Shown here piece after piece: positions 17,567 through 26,544 of a DNA stretch of 64,000 nt. The notes under the pieces were generated by a model that had not been told where the DNA came from, did not search any database, and worked only from the letters and a program-made list of their open reading frames with translations. Within the stretch, counting starts at the first letter, position 1; each line of letters starts with the position of its first letter. Both the position numbers and the translations under genes were made by a program. This stretch comes from Sulfobacillus sp. (GTDB lineage: Bacteria; Bacillota; Sulfobacillia; Sulfobacillales; Sulfobacillaceae). The stretch spans positions 42,674-106,673 of the forward strand of contig DAHWKJ010000063.1 in NCBI GenBank assembly GCA_027343695.1, in the 5' to 3' direction.

Positions 17567-18091
17567 TTAGGGTATCGGCGCCAAAAGACGGCGCCGTTCC
17601 CTTATTAAGGCCTCTAATTGGTCCATGTCGCGGCGAATTCCCGCCAGGCCTTGCGGGTCGTTGAATGTTCCGTGTTCTTCAATCTGTCGCGCGGTTAAGG
17701 CAAGGCTGCGGTCGAGTTCAATCAGGGTCTCCAACAGCACATCATTTTTTCGGATTCGGTTATATACCCGGTCGTTGGTGGGCGCTTCCAAGGACGCGGC
17801 TTGGCTCGCTAATTGTGACAGGTGGTCTGCAATCGCCTTGAAGCCTTTCGCCCGGTCTAAAAGCGCTCGATCGACAAACGGGTTTTCCCGGCTTGGTGCC
17901 GGGATTTCGGCGCTTGCGGCTTGATAGTAACCCCGCCATACGGCCGCTAACCTCGCCAAGTCGCCGCATAACGTATTACGGATCGCTTGGTCTAAGGCTC
18001 GCATTGTCGCTGCACTCGCATAAGGATTGACGTCGTTGGCCTCGGAAAAAAACTTTCCCACGATGACTAAAAGCCCCTCGTGACGTTCCAT
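17567..18091 (-). CDS. Hypothetical helical protein next to an SPFH protein
   Basis: A 174-residue protein that I do not recognise. It is rich in Ala, Leu and Arg and mostly helical, with a possible coiled coil at the C-terminus (RRDMDQLEALIRERRRLL); there is no signal peptide or membrane segment. Only 3 bases separate it from the SPFH gene upstream, so the two are almost certainly cotranscribed, and it may be a partner of that scaffold protein. That link is inference from spacing. Confidence 0.6.
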   Translation of the reverse strand: MERHEGLLVIVGKFFSEANDVNPYASAATMRALDQAIRNTLCGDLARLAAVWRGYYQAASAEIPAPSRENPFVDRALLDRAKGFKAIADHLSQLASQAASLEAPTNDRVYNRIRKNDVLLETLIELDRSLALTARQIEEHGTFNDPQGLAGIRRDMDQLEALIRERRRLLAPIP

Positions 18092-18094
18092 GCC

Positions 18095-18946
18095 CTACCG
18101 CCGTTCTGGGGCAGCCTGAGGCGGCACCGTGTGGGTATAATCACTAGCATTCACCATCGGATTGGCGCCTTGAATCGTAAATCCCGTACCGCTAATCATA
18201 TTGGGCGCCGTAATGAGGCCCCGCTCTGCCATCAACATGGCAATATAGTAACGGATCGCCGTCTCTTCGTTCAGGCCGAAGGCTCGCAACGAGATAAGTT
18301 TTTTCATGAGCTCATCCGCGGGCGCCACCAACACCTTGACGTTGTTCAACGTAATCCCGTAGGTATTGAGAAACTCTTGCAAATGCGCTGTGACCAGATC
18401 GGTAATGTCGTGAATTTTTTCGTTGATCTGCTCGAGCGGGGTAACCTGGCAAATTTGATTAATGGATTGTTCCAACACCGGGGCCGCATAGGTGTTGACT
18501 TCCGGCGTTTTGATGTAATGACCTTGATACGGCATGTGCTGCACCAACTTTAGTGCATCGTCTTTAGAGTCGACGTGAATATAATAGTCGACTTGGTAGC
18601 GCAGCTGAGCCATTTCCCGCGACAGCGCCTGGCCCTCGGCCCGAATTACCAGCTTGGCCCTGTTGACGTAAATAGCTTCATACTGCCATGGTGACTGTCC
18701 TCCGTAAAACGCTTGTTGGATGGCCCCCACCAAAATTTTCTGCGGCGTGTCTACTGAGTATTGGCCGGTCTCGTACACATTTAAAATGGCTCCACGACTT
18801 TTCAACACACAAAAATGATTAGATTCCACGGTTAATAGCGACCCATTCATGATGTCGTTCCCAGGATAATGATAGAGTAAAACGTCCGGCCCCATGATCT
18901 CCTCACCGGATCCGGTTAATGTCGAAATCACATTGCGTACCGCCAT
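18095..18946 (-). CDS. SPFH/band-7 domain protein, YdjI-like
   Basis: A 283-residue protein of the stomatin/prohibitin/flotillin superfamily, similar to Bacillus YdjI. Features are SLLTVESNHFCVLKSRGAIL early on, the strand TGQYSVDTP, a central SPFH domain, and a coiled C-terminal part (LNTYGITLNNVKVLVAPADELMKK). No N-terminal membrane anchor is present, and the C-terminal zinc ribbon found in many YdjI proteins is missing. AGGAGGT lies 7 bases before ATG 18946. Relatives scaffold membrane microdomains and stress responses; here a role in envelope stress is inferred. Confidence 0.78.
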   Translation of the reverse strand: MAVRNVISTLTGSGEEIMGPDVLLYHYPGNDIMNGSLLTVESNHFCVLKSRGAILNVYETGQYSVDTPQKILVGAIQQAFYGGQSPWQYEAIYVNRAKLVIRAEGQALSREMAQLRYQVDYYIHVDSKDDALKLVQHMPYQGHYIKTPEVNTYAAPVLEQSINQICQVTPLEQINEKIHDITDLVTAHLQEFLNTYGITLNNVKVLVAPADELMKKLISLRAFGLNEETAIRYYIAMLMAERGLITAPNMISGTGFTIQGANPMVNASDYTHTVPPQAAPERR

Positions 18947-19028
18947 GATACGTACCTCCTATTGACTTAAAATTTTGATTACCATGATGAGTATATCACG
19001 ATCCCGATACCTAAAATCTGGCATCTTC

Positions 19029-19682
19029 TCAGACCACCTTGTTGTAAACGTCCTCCAATGTGTCCCCGCGGGCTCGGTCCAAATGGATCGCTTGCATCCC
19101 TAGGGCCCGAGCCGGCATGACGTCCTTGTCGAGCCGGTCTCCGACAAAGAGAGCCGCCTCGGGCGCGCACTTGGCTTCAGCCAATAGATGTCGGAAGATG
19201 CTGGGATCCGGTTTAGCGCGTCCGAATTCGCCAGAGATCACCACCAGCGAAAACCACGGCTCTAAACCCACAGCTCGGATTTTTCCGCGTTGGGTCAGCC
19301 CGTCCCCATTGGTTATGATCCCAAGTTTCATCCCTTGGTCCGCGAGCCTTGAGAGGACGGGGATCGTGTCTTTAAAGCATTGCCAGCCAGCCTCATATCC
19401 TCGGCGATACACCAGAAAAAACTCCGCGGCGGTGTCTTCATCCATGGGCGTACCATTAGCCCGGGCCACATCCTGCACGCGGCGAGCGCGGTTAAGCTCG
19501 AGACTTTCGCGACCATCCACGAACTGTTGAAAATGGAATGCCGATGCCTCCTGCCAGGCATCGACCAGCATCTCGAGATCCTCGACACCCCACGCCTGGG
19601 CGAGACGGCTGACGCCTTCCCGGGTCGCCGCCACATCATCAATTAGAGTGTCGTCTAAGTCAAATCCTACCAGTGTAAGCAC
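19029..19682 (-). CDS. HAD-superfamily hydrolase
   Basis: A 217-residue phosphatase-like protein with all four HAD motifs. Motif I is GFDLDDTLID (nucleophile Asp), motif II ITNGDG, motif III the Lys of GRAKPDPSIF, and motif IV FVGDRLDKDV. The helical cap between motifs I and II is of the C1 type, as in haloacid dehalogenase, YjjG and phosphoglycolate phosphatases. The start is GTG 19682 behind GGGGGG. Housecleaning dephosphorylation of small phosphates is likely; the substrate is not known. Confidence 0.85.
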   Translation of the reverse strand: MLTLVGFDLDDTLIDDVAATREGVSRLAQAWGVEDLEMLVDAWQEASAFHFQQFVDGRESLELNRARRVQDVARANGTPMDEDTAAEFFLVYRRGYEAGWQCFKDTIPVLSRLADQGMKLGIITNGDGLTQRGKIRAVGLEPWFSLVVISGEFGRAKPDPSIFRHLLAEAKCAPEAALFVGDRLDKDVMPARALGMQAIHLDRARGDTLEDVYNKVV

Positions 19683-19839
19683 AAATATCCCCCCGACTTA
19701 TCTTTGCTGACGCGGTGACGTTCGGCACGACCAACCTAACCGGCCTACGTGGCCGACTCCCTGAGAACATGGTGTCACCGAGACCAATCTCGTACCGTTA
19801 GGGGGCCCCTAAATCTTCGTAGATTGTGATCAAGGCGGG

Positions 19840-20388
19840 TTAACTGATGCCAAAATGAGACCCCAACACATAAAGTCCCAACATCACAATGATGCCGCCC
19901 CCAAGTTTTTCAGCCCACTCTCCCATCCACCGTGAGAGACTACGACCAAACACGAGTCCGATGGCCGTCCACGCCAAGGCTTGGAGGCCGAGAGCTAATG
20001 AAAGCCATAGCATATGATTCATCCCGAGTCCCCAGGCAAATCCGGCAACCAATTCGTCGATGCTGACGGCTAAAGCCAATACGGCCACCCGGGCCCTCGA
20101 ACCCTCAGCTTCGAGGGCCCCATCATCGTCTACATAGAGCATCCAGCCCCCGAGGCCCAACAACAATAGACCCGAGACCCAGAACAGCCAAGGCCCCATT
20201 ATTGACTTCACGGTATGCCCGAGAAAAAGCCCCACCAAAGGCATGATGGCTTCGGCCAGAGGAAACGCGATGAGATAACGCAGTCTGGTGTGGCCAGACA
20301 TCGGCGTAGCAACCCCGAGCCCGGTGGCGGTGACCAAAGTGTCTAGTCCCAATGCCCCCATTAACCCTAAACTGGCCCAGAGGCTCAT
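19840..20388 (-). CDS. MntP/YtaF-like membrane protein
   Basis: A 182-residue membrane protein with six helices in two repeats, like the manganese exporter MntP and sporulation protein YtaF. The paired acidic motifs are seen as GLDTLVTATGLG in the first half and SIDELVAGFAWG in the second; in MntP such Asp residues bind Mn. ATG 20388 overlaps the stop of the VOC gene as ATGA, and the 16 extra upstream codons in frame are rejected. Mn(II) export is the family activity, but the metal is not proven here. Confidence 0.75.
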   Translation of the reverse strand: MSLWASLGLMGALGLDTLVTATGLGVATPMSGHTRLRYLIAFPLAEAIMPLVGLFLGHTVKSIMGPWLFWVSGLLLLGLGGWMLYVDDDGALEAEGSRARVAVLALAVSIDELVAGFAWGLGMNHMLWLSLALGLQALAWTAIGLVFGRSLSRWMGEWAEKLGGGIIVMLGLYVLGSHFGIS

Positions 20389-20741
20389 GCTTGGCGAAGC
20401 CCCCATACGTTGCCAAACGGATCTTCTAATTGACACACGGCTGGGCCATCACTCCCGATGATTGGCTCTCGATACACCCGACACCCCAATACGACCATGG
20501 CAGCCATCGCGTCATGAAGATTCTCGACCCGCCAATAAAGAACGGTTCGCCCACTGGTCCCGTTGGTTTTGGCATCTCCGAGATGAATGCCGACCTCAAT
20601 GCCCGGCCCTTGAAATATAGAGAAATGTTCCGAGTTAAAAACGGGAGGCCCAAAAAGTGTTCGGTACCACGGTAGTGCTTGAGAGACATCGGGGACAAAG
20701 AAGGTGATCTCTGCAGGTCCGAGTAATTTTGGCGGGATCAT
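20385..20741 (-). CDS. VOC (glyoxalase/bleomycin-resistance) family protein
   Basis: A 118-residue single VOC domain (PAEITFFVPDVSQALPWYRTLF at the start, then CQLEDPFGNVWGL at the end with the second metal-type motif). The family includes glyoxalases, dioxygenases and antibiotic-binding proteins. It overlaps both neighbours by 4 bases (ATGA), so it sits in an operon with the small membrane protein upstream and the MntP-like exporter downstream. No substrate can be assigned. Confidence 0.78.
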   Translation of the reverse strand: MIPPKLLGPAEITFFVPDVSQALPWYRTLFGPPVFNSEHFSIFQGPGIEVGIHLGDAKTNGTSGRTVLYWRVENLHDAMAAMVVLGCRVYREPIIGSDGPAVCQLEDPFGNVWGLRQA

Positions 20742-21088
20742 CGCTTAACCATCGCGGCCACAACGACGACGGCATCCAGTCCGAGTACAGCGAACGTGCC
20801 GAGACCATGGTCAGCGCCGCCAGCTAGGGCCAACAAGGGAATCGAGATGCCCAACACCGGCATAATCGTGCCCAACGGTCGGTTGCGGCGCCCTTGCCAT
20901 CCCTCACGACGTGGGTCGCGTGATACCTTATGGTCTGGGACCGAGGCCTGGTCATTCTTGGATTCCTGCATCAGATCCAGGATTTGGTCTGCCGTATGCT
21001 CATCGTACAGCGGTCCCAAGTCACGATTGGCCTTCAAGATGGCCAAAATTTCATCCTTATTGACATTGCCCCGTGCCTTGGTGTCCAT
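20738..21088 (-). CDS. Small membrane protein with an N-terminal helical motif
   Basis: A 116-residue protein, not assigned to a family. The first 40 residues (DEILAILKANRDLGPLYDEHTADQILDLM) look like a soluble two-helix motif, followed by a charged linker and two hydrophobic helices near the C-terminus (TIMPVLGISIPLLALAGG and FAVLGLDAVVVVAAMV). ATG 21088 is chosen because GGAGGG precedes it by 8 bases; the longer frame to 21151 would overlap the Spo0E-like gene. The layout resembles small bacterial proteins with an N-terminal regulatory motif and a membrane tail. Confidence 0.6.
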   Translation of the reverse strand: MDTKARGNVNKDEILAILKANRDLGPLYDEHTADQILDLMQESKNDQASVPDHKVSRDPRREGWQGRRNRPLGTIMPVLGISIPLLALAGGADHGLGTFAVLGLDAVVVVAAMVKR

Positions 21089-21122
21089 AAAACGATCCCT
21101 CCAAAACCGCTTGAATTCCCCT

Positions 21123-21335
21123 CTAACTGGATCCGCGTTGCTGGGCAGCATCGGGATCCTCTCCTCCGCCTGAACCTTTTGAGAGTTCCTGGCGGAGGTA
21201 CTGGGCGATGAGCCTATCGAGACGCATCGAAATCCCCATCACCGCGGGATCCTGGAGACTTTTGCCTTGCTCAATGGTATATTCGAGTTCACGGCGCAAC
21301 ACTTCGATTCGTTCACATAACACCCGATCCGCCAT
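21123..21335 (-). CDS. Spo0E-like aspartyl-phosphate phosphatase
   Basis: A 70-residue protein of the Spo0E family, which removes phosphate from the sporulation regulator Spo0A. The family core is clear: IEVLRRELEYTIEQG, then DPAVMGISMRLDRLIAQYLR, matching the S-x-x-LD-x-LI-x-x-Y pattern around the catalytic helix; Met is found where many have Ser-Gln. ATG 21335 is preferred to the frame start at 21362. This gene is the strongest sign that the organism forms endospores. It lies just upstream of the small membrane protein and may share its transcript. Confidence 0.8.
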   Translation of the reverse strand: MADRVLCERIEVLRRELEYTIEQGKSLQDPAVMGISMRLDRLIAQYLRQELSKGSGGGEDPDAAQQRGSS

Positions 21336-21412
21336 CCAGAAGCCGCCTTTGTCTAAATCCAATACCCTCTATTTTGACCGCACTGGGCCATCTGTCAAGA
21401 ACTATTCGCGGC

Positions 21413-23533
21413 TCAGAGGTTTTCCTCAAAGAACTGAGTACGGCGTCGAATTACAGTGAGCAGATTATGGTATCCACGAACGGCGTGCCGAGAATACGGC
21501 AAAACAACGAGATCATAGTCCTTTTGAACCCGGTTTAAGGCATCCATCAGCAATACAGTGTTACGAAAGTGTACATTTTCATCAAGTAATCCATGAATAA
21601 TGAGGAGATCACCCGAGAGCCGGTCGACTAGCGGTAACACGGACCCCTCGACATACCCAGCGAGGTTCGTGTCCGCGGTCTCCATGTATCGCTCGGTATA
21701 GGCCGTATCATAAAGGCGAAAGTCGGTAACCGGAGCGCCGGCGACCCCGACCTTAAAGACCTCTGGCGCCTTCAAGAGAGCCATAAGAGTCATGTATCCT
21801 CCGTAACTCCATCCGTAGATGCCGACCCGGTCTGGATCCACCTGACGGTTATCGACCAGCCAGCGCACCCCTCTGACCTGGTCTTGCACTTCAACGGTTG
21901 CAAAATGGCGATGAAGTGCCCCCTCGAACTCTTTCCCGCGATGATAGCTGCCTCGATTGTCGAGCTTAAATACCAGATACCCCTTCTGGCGCAGTAACTG
22001 CGCTTGGAGATCCACGGTCAACCCCCATGCATTCAGCACCGTTTGAGCATGAGTACCACCATAAACCGCCACAATGGCGGGTACTTTTTCGGATCGGGCA
22101 TCGGGTGCATAGATCGCCCCGTACAAGGGAGTTCCGTCGTCCAAAGTCAGGGTCACAAATTCTGGCGCCGCAAGCCCGAGATCCTCAGGGCTCAGCCGTT
22201 CGTGTCCGTGAATCACCTGGCTCTCGCCCGAAGCCAAAGACACCAGACGGGTCTCGGGAGACAGGGAGCTCGATCCCGATTGATCCACCCAATGTTCAAA
22301 ATCTGGAGCCATCACCGCGTGGTGTATGCCCGGCTCCACGGATAATCGGACCATTTCTCCCGTGTCTACATGCACTTGGTAGACATGCACCTCGATGGGA
22401 GTCTCCTTGGTGGCAGTCACATAAGCCATCCGTCGCTCGGCATCGTACCCGAGAAGCCGTTGAATTTCGAAGTCTCCCCGAGTAATCTGACGTAGACCCG
22501 ATCCGTCCTCCGAATACCACCAAAGATGTCGATAGCCACTGGCTTCACTCGATGTCAGCACATCGCCCGAATCCAAAAACCGCGTGTCGTCACCTACGTT
22601 TACCCAGAGCGGAGAGTCCTCCGCGAACAAAACGCGAAATGTCCCATTGTGGATATCGTACAGACGCCACTCTAAGTGATGATGGTCCCGCGTCAAAATC
22701 ATTACGGCCAACTGGTTATGTGGAGTCCATGCCACCCGGGCGAGATACAAATCGTCTGCGCCGAGATCTAGCCACCGTACGGCACCGCCTTCGATCGTGG
22801 TGACCCCTAACCTCACTTTGGCATTGGGCTGTCCCACCAACGGATAGTGATGCGTCTCCACAAAGGCCTGTTCGGCCTCCCAGTGGACGATGGGATATTC
22901 GGGAATGTGACGCACATCCGCTTCTTCGAACGCAATATGTTGTTCATCAGGACTCACCCAATACCCGTCGGTGCGGCCGAGTTCCTCCTGCGCTGCATAT
23001 TCCGCCAACCCATGGCTCACTCCAGGCATGGCTCCCTCGGTCACCCGATGCGCGGCGCCGGTCACCGTATCGGCAATCCAGACTTCATCCTCAAATACGT
23101 AAGCCAAGCGAGACGTATTGTGGGGGAACAATGCGGGATCCATCGCATCCCGAATCCCTGGGACTTCTGTTACCGGCTTCGATCCCCGTTTAATAAAAAG
23201 CTTTCCGCCTTGGGGAATTAAAACGGTTGCGTCAGGTCCCCTACCCCCTACCTGATAGCTGGTAATGCCTTCCCACACCATGCGGGTACGTTCCCGACGC
23301 AATTCCTCTTCAGGCGACCACCCCGCATTGGTTTGAGGACCCGCCACCGGAGTCGAGAGCTTAGTCGTCAGATCGTATCGCCATAGCGAAAGCGCCATAC
23401 CGCCCCCATCGCTAAGCAAGTAAAAGACGGCTTGGCTATCGGGTGCAAACCGGATTTGTTGGGGGACAACCGTGCCCGGAATGGGTAATGTGGCCGCTAT
23501 TTCCGGCGTCAAATGCTCAAATCTCTTAGTCAT
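21413..23533 (-). CDS. S9-family serine peptidase, dipeptidyl-peptidase-IV-like
   Basis: A 706-residue serine peptidase. Roughly residues 1-440 form a beta-propeller (repeats such as IRFAPDSQAVFYLLSDGG) and the rest is an alpha/beta-hydrolase domain. The nucleophile Ser is in GWSYGGYMT, the Asp in HGLLDENVHF and the His in YSRHAVRG, matching the S9B group (DPP-IV). The Glu motif binding the peptide N-terminus may be EEADVRHIPEYP. ATG 23533 has GAGGAAG upstream; the frame is open 20 codons more. No signal peptide is present, so it probably acts in the cytoplasm on proline-containing peptides. Confidence 0.87.
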   Translation of the reverse strand: MTKRFEHLTPEIAATLPIPGTVVPQQIRFAPDSQAVFYLLSDGGGMALSLWRYDLTTKLSTPVAGPQTNAGWSPEEELRRERTRMVWEGITSYQVGGRGPDATVLIPQGGKLFIKRGSKPVTEVPGIRDAMDPALFPHNTSRLAYVFEDEVWIADTVTGAAHRVTEGAMPGVSHGLAEYAAQEELGRTDGYWVSPDEQHIAFEEADVRHIPEYPIVHWEAEQAFVETHHYPLVGQPNAKVRLGVTTIEGGAVRWLDLGADDLYLARVAWTPHNQLAVMILTRDHHHLEWRLYDIHNGTFRVLFAEDSPLWVNVGDDTRFLDSGDVLTSSEASGYRHLWWYSEDGSGLRQITRGDFEIQRLLGYDAERRMAYVTATKETPIEVHVYQVHVDTGEMVRLSVEPGIHHAVMAPDFEHWVDQSGSSSLSPETRLVSLASGESQVIHGHERLSPEDLGLAAPEFVTLTLDDGTPLYGAIYAPDARSEKVPAIVAVYGGTHAQTVLNAWGLTVDLQAQLLRQKGYLVFKLDNRGSYHRGKEFEGALHRHFATVEVQDQVRGVRWLVDNRQVDPDRVGIYGWSYGGYMTLMALLKAPEVFKVGVAGAPVTDFRLYDTAYTERYMETADTNLAGYVEGSVLPLVDRLSGDLLIIHGLLDENVHFRNTVLLMDALNRVQKDYDLVVLPYSRHAVRGYHNLLTVIRRRTQFFEENL

Positions 23534-23668
23534 TAGATACTTCCTCTCTCCTCGAAATTTCACGGTCCTATCACGAATGGTCATCCACCGCATAACCGCC
23601 TCTCAGGGCCTTTGTCTTTTCCATTGTAGCTGATCATCCATGGTCGCGGCAGGTGCATCATCCGGAGA

Positions 23669-24919
23669 TTAGATGACCTGACTTTTGGGTGTAGGGAGGG
23701 GGCCTGGCACATCCGGGACTCGGGTAAAAATCATGTAGGAGACGGGAACACTAGAGGCAGCCCCCAATAACCAGGCCCAAGAGAGTGGCAGGACATGCAA
23801 GGACACGCCCGCCGCCAATGTCCCGAGCGGGGTCGCCATGCCAAATAGCGTCATAATAAGTCCCATTACTCGTCCCAAGAGCCCCTCAGGCACAATTTTT
23901 TGAATGAATGTTAAGAATAGGGCGTTGACCAATCCATTGGCAACGCCCGATAACAACAACATGGTCGCCGCAAGCCATGGATCCCCGGCCAGAATGAAAC
24001 CCACCAAGAACACACTCCACACAAGGTTAAGAATTCCGACCGCTTTACGCAACGAATATCGCCCTACGATACCACTCAAAAGACTCCCGATTAAAAGCCC
24101 GAAGGACCAGGCCCCATCTGCTAGACCAAAAGCCCCGGGTCCGGTGTGTAGGACGTGACGCATCCAGTAGGGCAGCATCGTAAAGGCTGCCATGAAGGCA
24201 AAGTTCGATACCACGACAGGAGCAATCAGCGCCATGAACCAAGGCATCGCCTTGAGTCCCGTCCATCCATTCCTAAGACTTTGAGTAAAGCTCTCAGATC
24301 CCTTGGGTTCGGAATCTGCGGTTTCGCCAGTCTGGTTCGACTTAGGCTTGGTCAAGGACGGCAACATCAGGAGGATCGCCAGAGCACTCACCCAAAACGA
24401 CACCATATCAAACCCGAAAATCAACTTGAGCCCGACCGTCGCAATGGCCGCGCCCCCAATCCCAGCCCCTACCGCCATCGCAAACTGGTTAGTCACCGCA
24501 CTGAGACCATTGGCTGAGGCTAAGTCTTCACCCGGTACCAAACGCGGCAACACCACCAATTCAGAAGGACCGAACAAGGCACCACCCAACGAGTTGATGC
24601 TTATGATAGCGATGATAATGCCAATCGCCCATCCGGGTTGCCACCAAATCATCAGGAGACCGGCCATGACGGCCAGTCCCCTCAACGCATCGGTCCCCAA
24701 CATCAATCGGGCGGGTGAATATCGGTCCGCAAGGACTCCACCTGCCACCCCTAACAGCGACGGCAAGCTCATCCCGAGCCCTGCGATCGAAAGTAAAAAT
24801 GGTGATTTTAATTGGATCTCCCATAATCCCATCACGAGAAACATCGCATTACCGAGCTGCGACAAAATTTGTCCAATCCATAGCCAACGAAACCCAGAAT
24901 TACGCAAGGCGCCCCACAT
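23669..24919 (-). CDS. MFS transporter
   Basis: A 416-residue major facilitator protein with about 12 helices, of the enterobactin-exporter/DHA3 style (GFRWLWIGQILSQLGNAMF at the start; the A-loop is ADRYSPARLMLGTD). ATG 24919 has GGAG 8 bases upstream; a longer frame reaches 24982. The 5' region is strikingly AT-rich (25000-25035), unlike the rest of the window, and probably holds the promoter. The substrate is unknown; drug or macrolide efflux is common in this group. Confidence 0.83.
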   Translation of the reverse strand: MWGALRNSGFRWLWIGQILSQLGNAMFLVMGLWEIQLKSPFLLSIAGLGMSLPSLLGVAGGVLADRYSPARLMLGTDALRGLAVMAGLLMIWWQPGWAIGIIIAIISINSLGGALFGPSELVVLPRLVPGEDLASANGLSAVTNQFAMAVGAGIGGAAIATVGLKLIFGFDMVSFWVSALAILLMLPSLTKPKSNQTGETADSEPKGSESFTQSLRNGWTGLKAMPWFMALIAPVVVSNFAFMAAFTMLPYWMRHVLHTGPGAFGLADGAWSFGLLIGSLLSGIVGRYSLRKAVGILNLVWSVFLVGFILAGDPWLAATMLLLSGVANGLVNALFLTFIQKIVPEGLLGRVMGLIMTLFGMATPLGTLAAGVSLHVLPLSWAWLLGAASSVPVSYMIFTRVPDVPGPLPTPKSQVI

Positions 24920-25048
24920 TGCATTCACTCCATTTTTATTGATATCACCACAATAGCTTCGCAACATCGTATTGTCAATCATAATCTTAATATAGTTTTG
25001 TTTTTATTTAATATTATAAGTCATTGACCCCAATATATTAGATTCGAA

Positions 25049-25089
25049 AGAAACGGGTACCGAACGCTACGACTTCGGTACCCGTTTCT
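25049..25089 (-). terminator. Strong terminator downstream of trpS
   Basis: A perfect 16-base inverted repeat (AGAAACGGGTACCGAA with its complement) around a 9-base loop lies 48 bases past the trpS stop. On the minus strand the stem runs into TTTCTTTC, a T-rich tail. This fits a factor-independent terminator, and it insulates trpS from the AT-rich promoter of the MFS gene. Confidence 0.75.
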
Positions 25090-25136
25090 GATTGGATTTG
25101 CTTTGGAAAACCACTAATCGGAAATCTATCGCTGTC

Positions 25137-26144
25137 CTATTCGACCCCAATCGCTTTCCGGACTTTTTTCATCGTGGCCTGTGCCACGGCACGGGCTTTG
25201 GGGGCGCCTTCGACCAATATGCGGTCTAACGTCTCAGCACCGTCATCGAGCAACGCATGATAGCGTTCGCGGGGCCCTGACAACTTCCGGTTCAGTACTT
25301 CGTACAATTGATCCTTGGCCTCTTTCCACGCTATTCCTGCTAAAAAAGCTTGCCGGTACGCCTCGGTCTCCGCCTCGGTCGCGACCAGTCGATATAGTTG
25401 AAACACGGTCGATTTATCCGGATCCTTGGGTTCTCCCGGCCGGCTCGAGTCCGTCGCGATCCGCATCACCAGCTTTTGTAACGTCGTCGCGGGCGCAAAA
25501 ATGGGAATGGTGTTACCGTAGCTTTTACTCATCTTACGTCCGTCAAGGCCAGGAATCACGGCGCCTGCTTCGTCTATTAATGCCTCCGGTAACGTAAATA
25601 CCTCACGTTGATACTGCCGATTAAAATATTGGGCCACGTCTCGTGCGATCTCAATGTGCTGTACTTGGTCACCACCCACCGGAACCCACCGCGTCTGCAT
25701 CAACAAAATGTCCGCAGCCATCAAAATCGGGTAGGTATAAAGCCCCATATTGACGCCGGCGTCGAGATCCGATTCCTCATTCTCTTGATTTTTTTGGACC
25801 GACGCCTTATAGGCATGCGCCCGATTCATCAGTCCCTTGGGCGCAAAGCAAGCGAGAATCCAGTTCAATTCGAAAACTTCCGGGATATCGGATTGGCGAT
25901 ACAGCACCACACGTTCGGGGTCCAATCCCAATGCAATCCAGGCCGCGGCAATCTGCCGCGAATACTGGGACAACTCCTTCGCATCTTTAAGACCCGTCAG
26001 GGCATGGTAATCGGCAATGAAGTAGAACGCCTGTTTATCCTGACTATAGGACAGGTCTACCGAGGGTTGGATCGCCCCAACTAGGTTGCCTAAGTGCGGC
26101 ATTCCGGTCGGCTTAATCCCGGTTAGAATGACTTGTTGCGCCAT
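25137..26144 (-). CDS. trpS: Tryptophan--tRNA ligase
   Basis: A class I aminoacyl-tRNA synthetase of 335 residues, the usual bacterial TrpRS size, which charges tRNA-Trp. TGIKPTGMPHLGNLVGAI contains the HIGH-type motif (HLGN), GRKMSKSYGN is KMSKS, and GGDQVQHIEIARD lies in the Trp-binding region. ATG 26144 has GAGGTG 5 bases upstream. It is followed by a strong terminator. No T-box sequence was found in its short upstream gap, so regulation by tRNA-Trp is not indicated. Confidence 0.93.
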   Translation of the reverse strand: MAQQVILTGIKPTGMPHLGNLVGAIQPSVDLSYSQDKQAFYFIADYHALTGLKDAKELSQYSRQIAAAWIALGLDPERVVLYRQSDIPEVFELNWILACFAPKGLMNRAHAYKASVQKNQENEESDLDAGVNMGLYTYPILMAADILLMQTRWVPVGGDQVQHIEIARDVAQYFNRQYQREVFTLPEALIDEAGAVIPGLDGRKMSKSYGNTIPIFAPATTLQKLVMRIATDSSRPGEPKDPDKSTVFQLYRLVATEAETEAYRQAFLAGIAWKEAKDQLYEVLNRKLSGPRERYHALLDDGAETLDRILVEGAPKARAVAQATMKKVRKAIGVE

Positions 26145-26252
26145 GCGACACCTCGAGTTTCTGGGATAAATGCTGTTCTAACTATACCAAACCACAGCCG
26201 GGATACAACGAAAGACGCCATTAAGCCGAAAAACCGCTCCAGACACTCGATG

Positions 26253-26459
26253 CTAGTGCCCGATAATGGCCTGAACCCGCCCCACCTGACCATCTTTGAG
26301 CCGCACCTTGATACCGTGCGGATGCGTCGGAGAATTTGTCAAGATATCCTGAACAATTCCACGCGTGAGGGCCCCCGTTGCCTGGTCCTTTTTTAGCACG
26401 ATATCCACTTCGAGGCCCGGGTGAATCTGACTGCGTTGCTGGCCTTGACTCGGTCCCAT
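26253..26459 (-). CDS. ywbE: YwbE-family protein
   Basis: A 68-residue protein of the YwbE family, small conserved Bacillota proteins of unknown role. The body IHPGLEVDIVLKKDQATG, then TRGIVQDILTNSPTHPHGIKV and GQVGRVQAI is a typical SH3-like barrel of this family. ATG 26459 is preferred over the in-frame ATG at 26468 because of the spacing to GGTGG. It lies between trpS and an MFS gene. Confidence 0.85.
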   Translation of the reverse strand: MGPSQGQQRSQIHPGLEVDIVLKKDQATGALTRGIVQDILTNSPTHPHGIKVRLKDGQVGRVQAIIGH

Positions 26460-26544
26460 ATCCACCATCCTTTTGATTTATCATACGCGATCCCTGAACC
26501 CGATCCAATCGGCAACGATTCCCCTACGGGTTCAAACACTGGTC

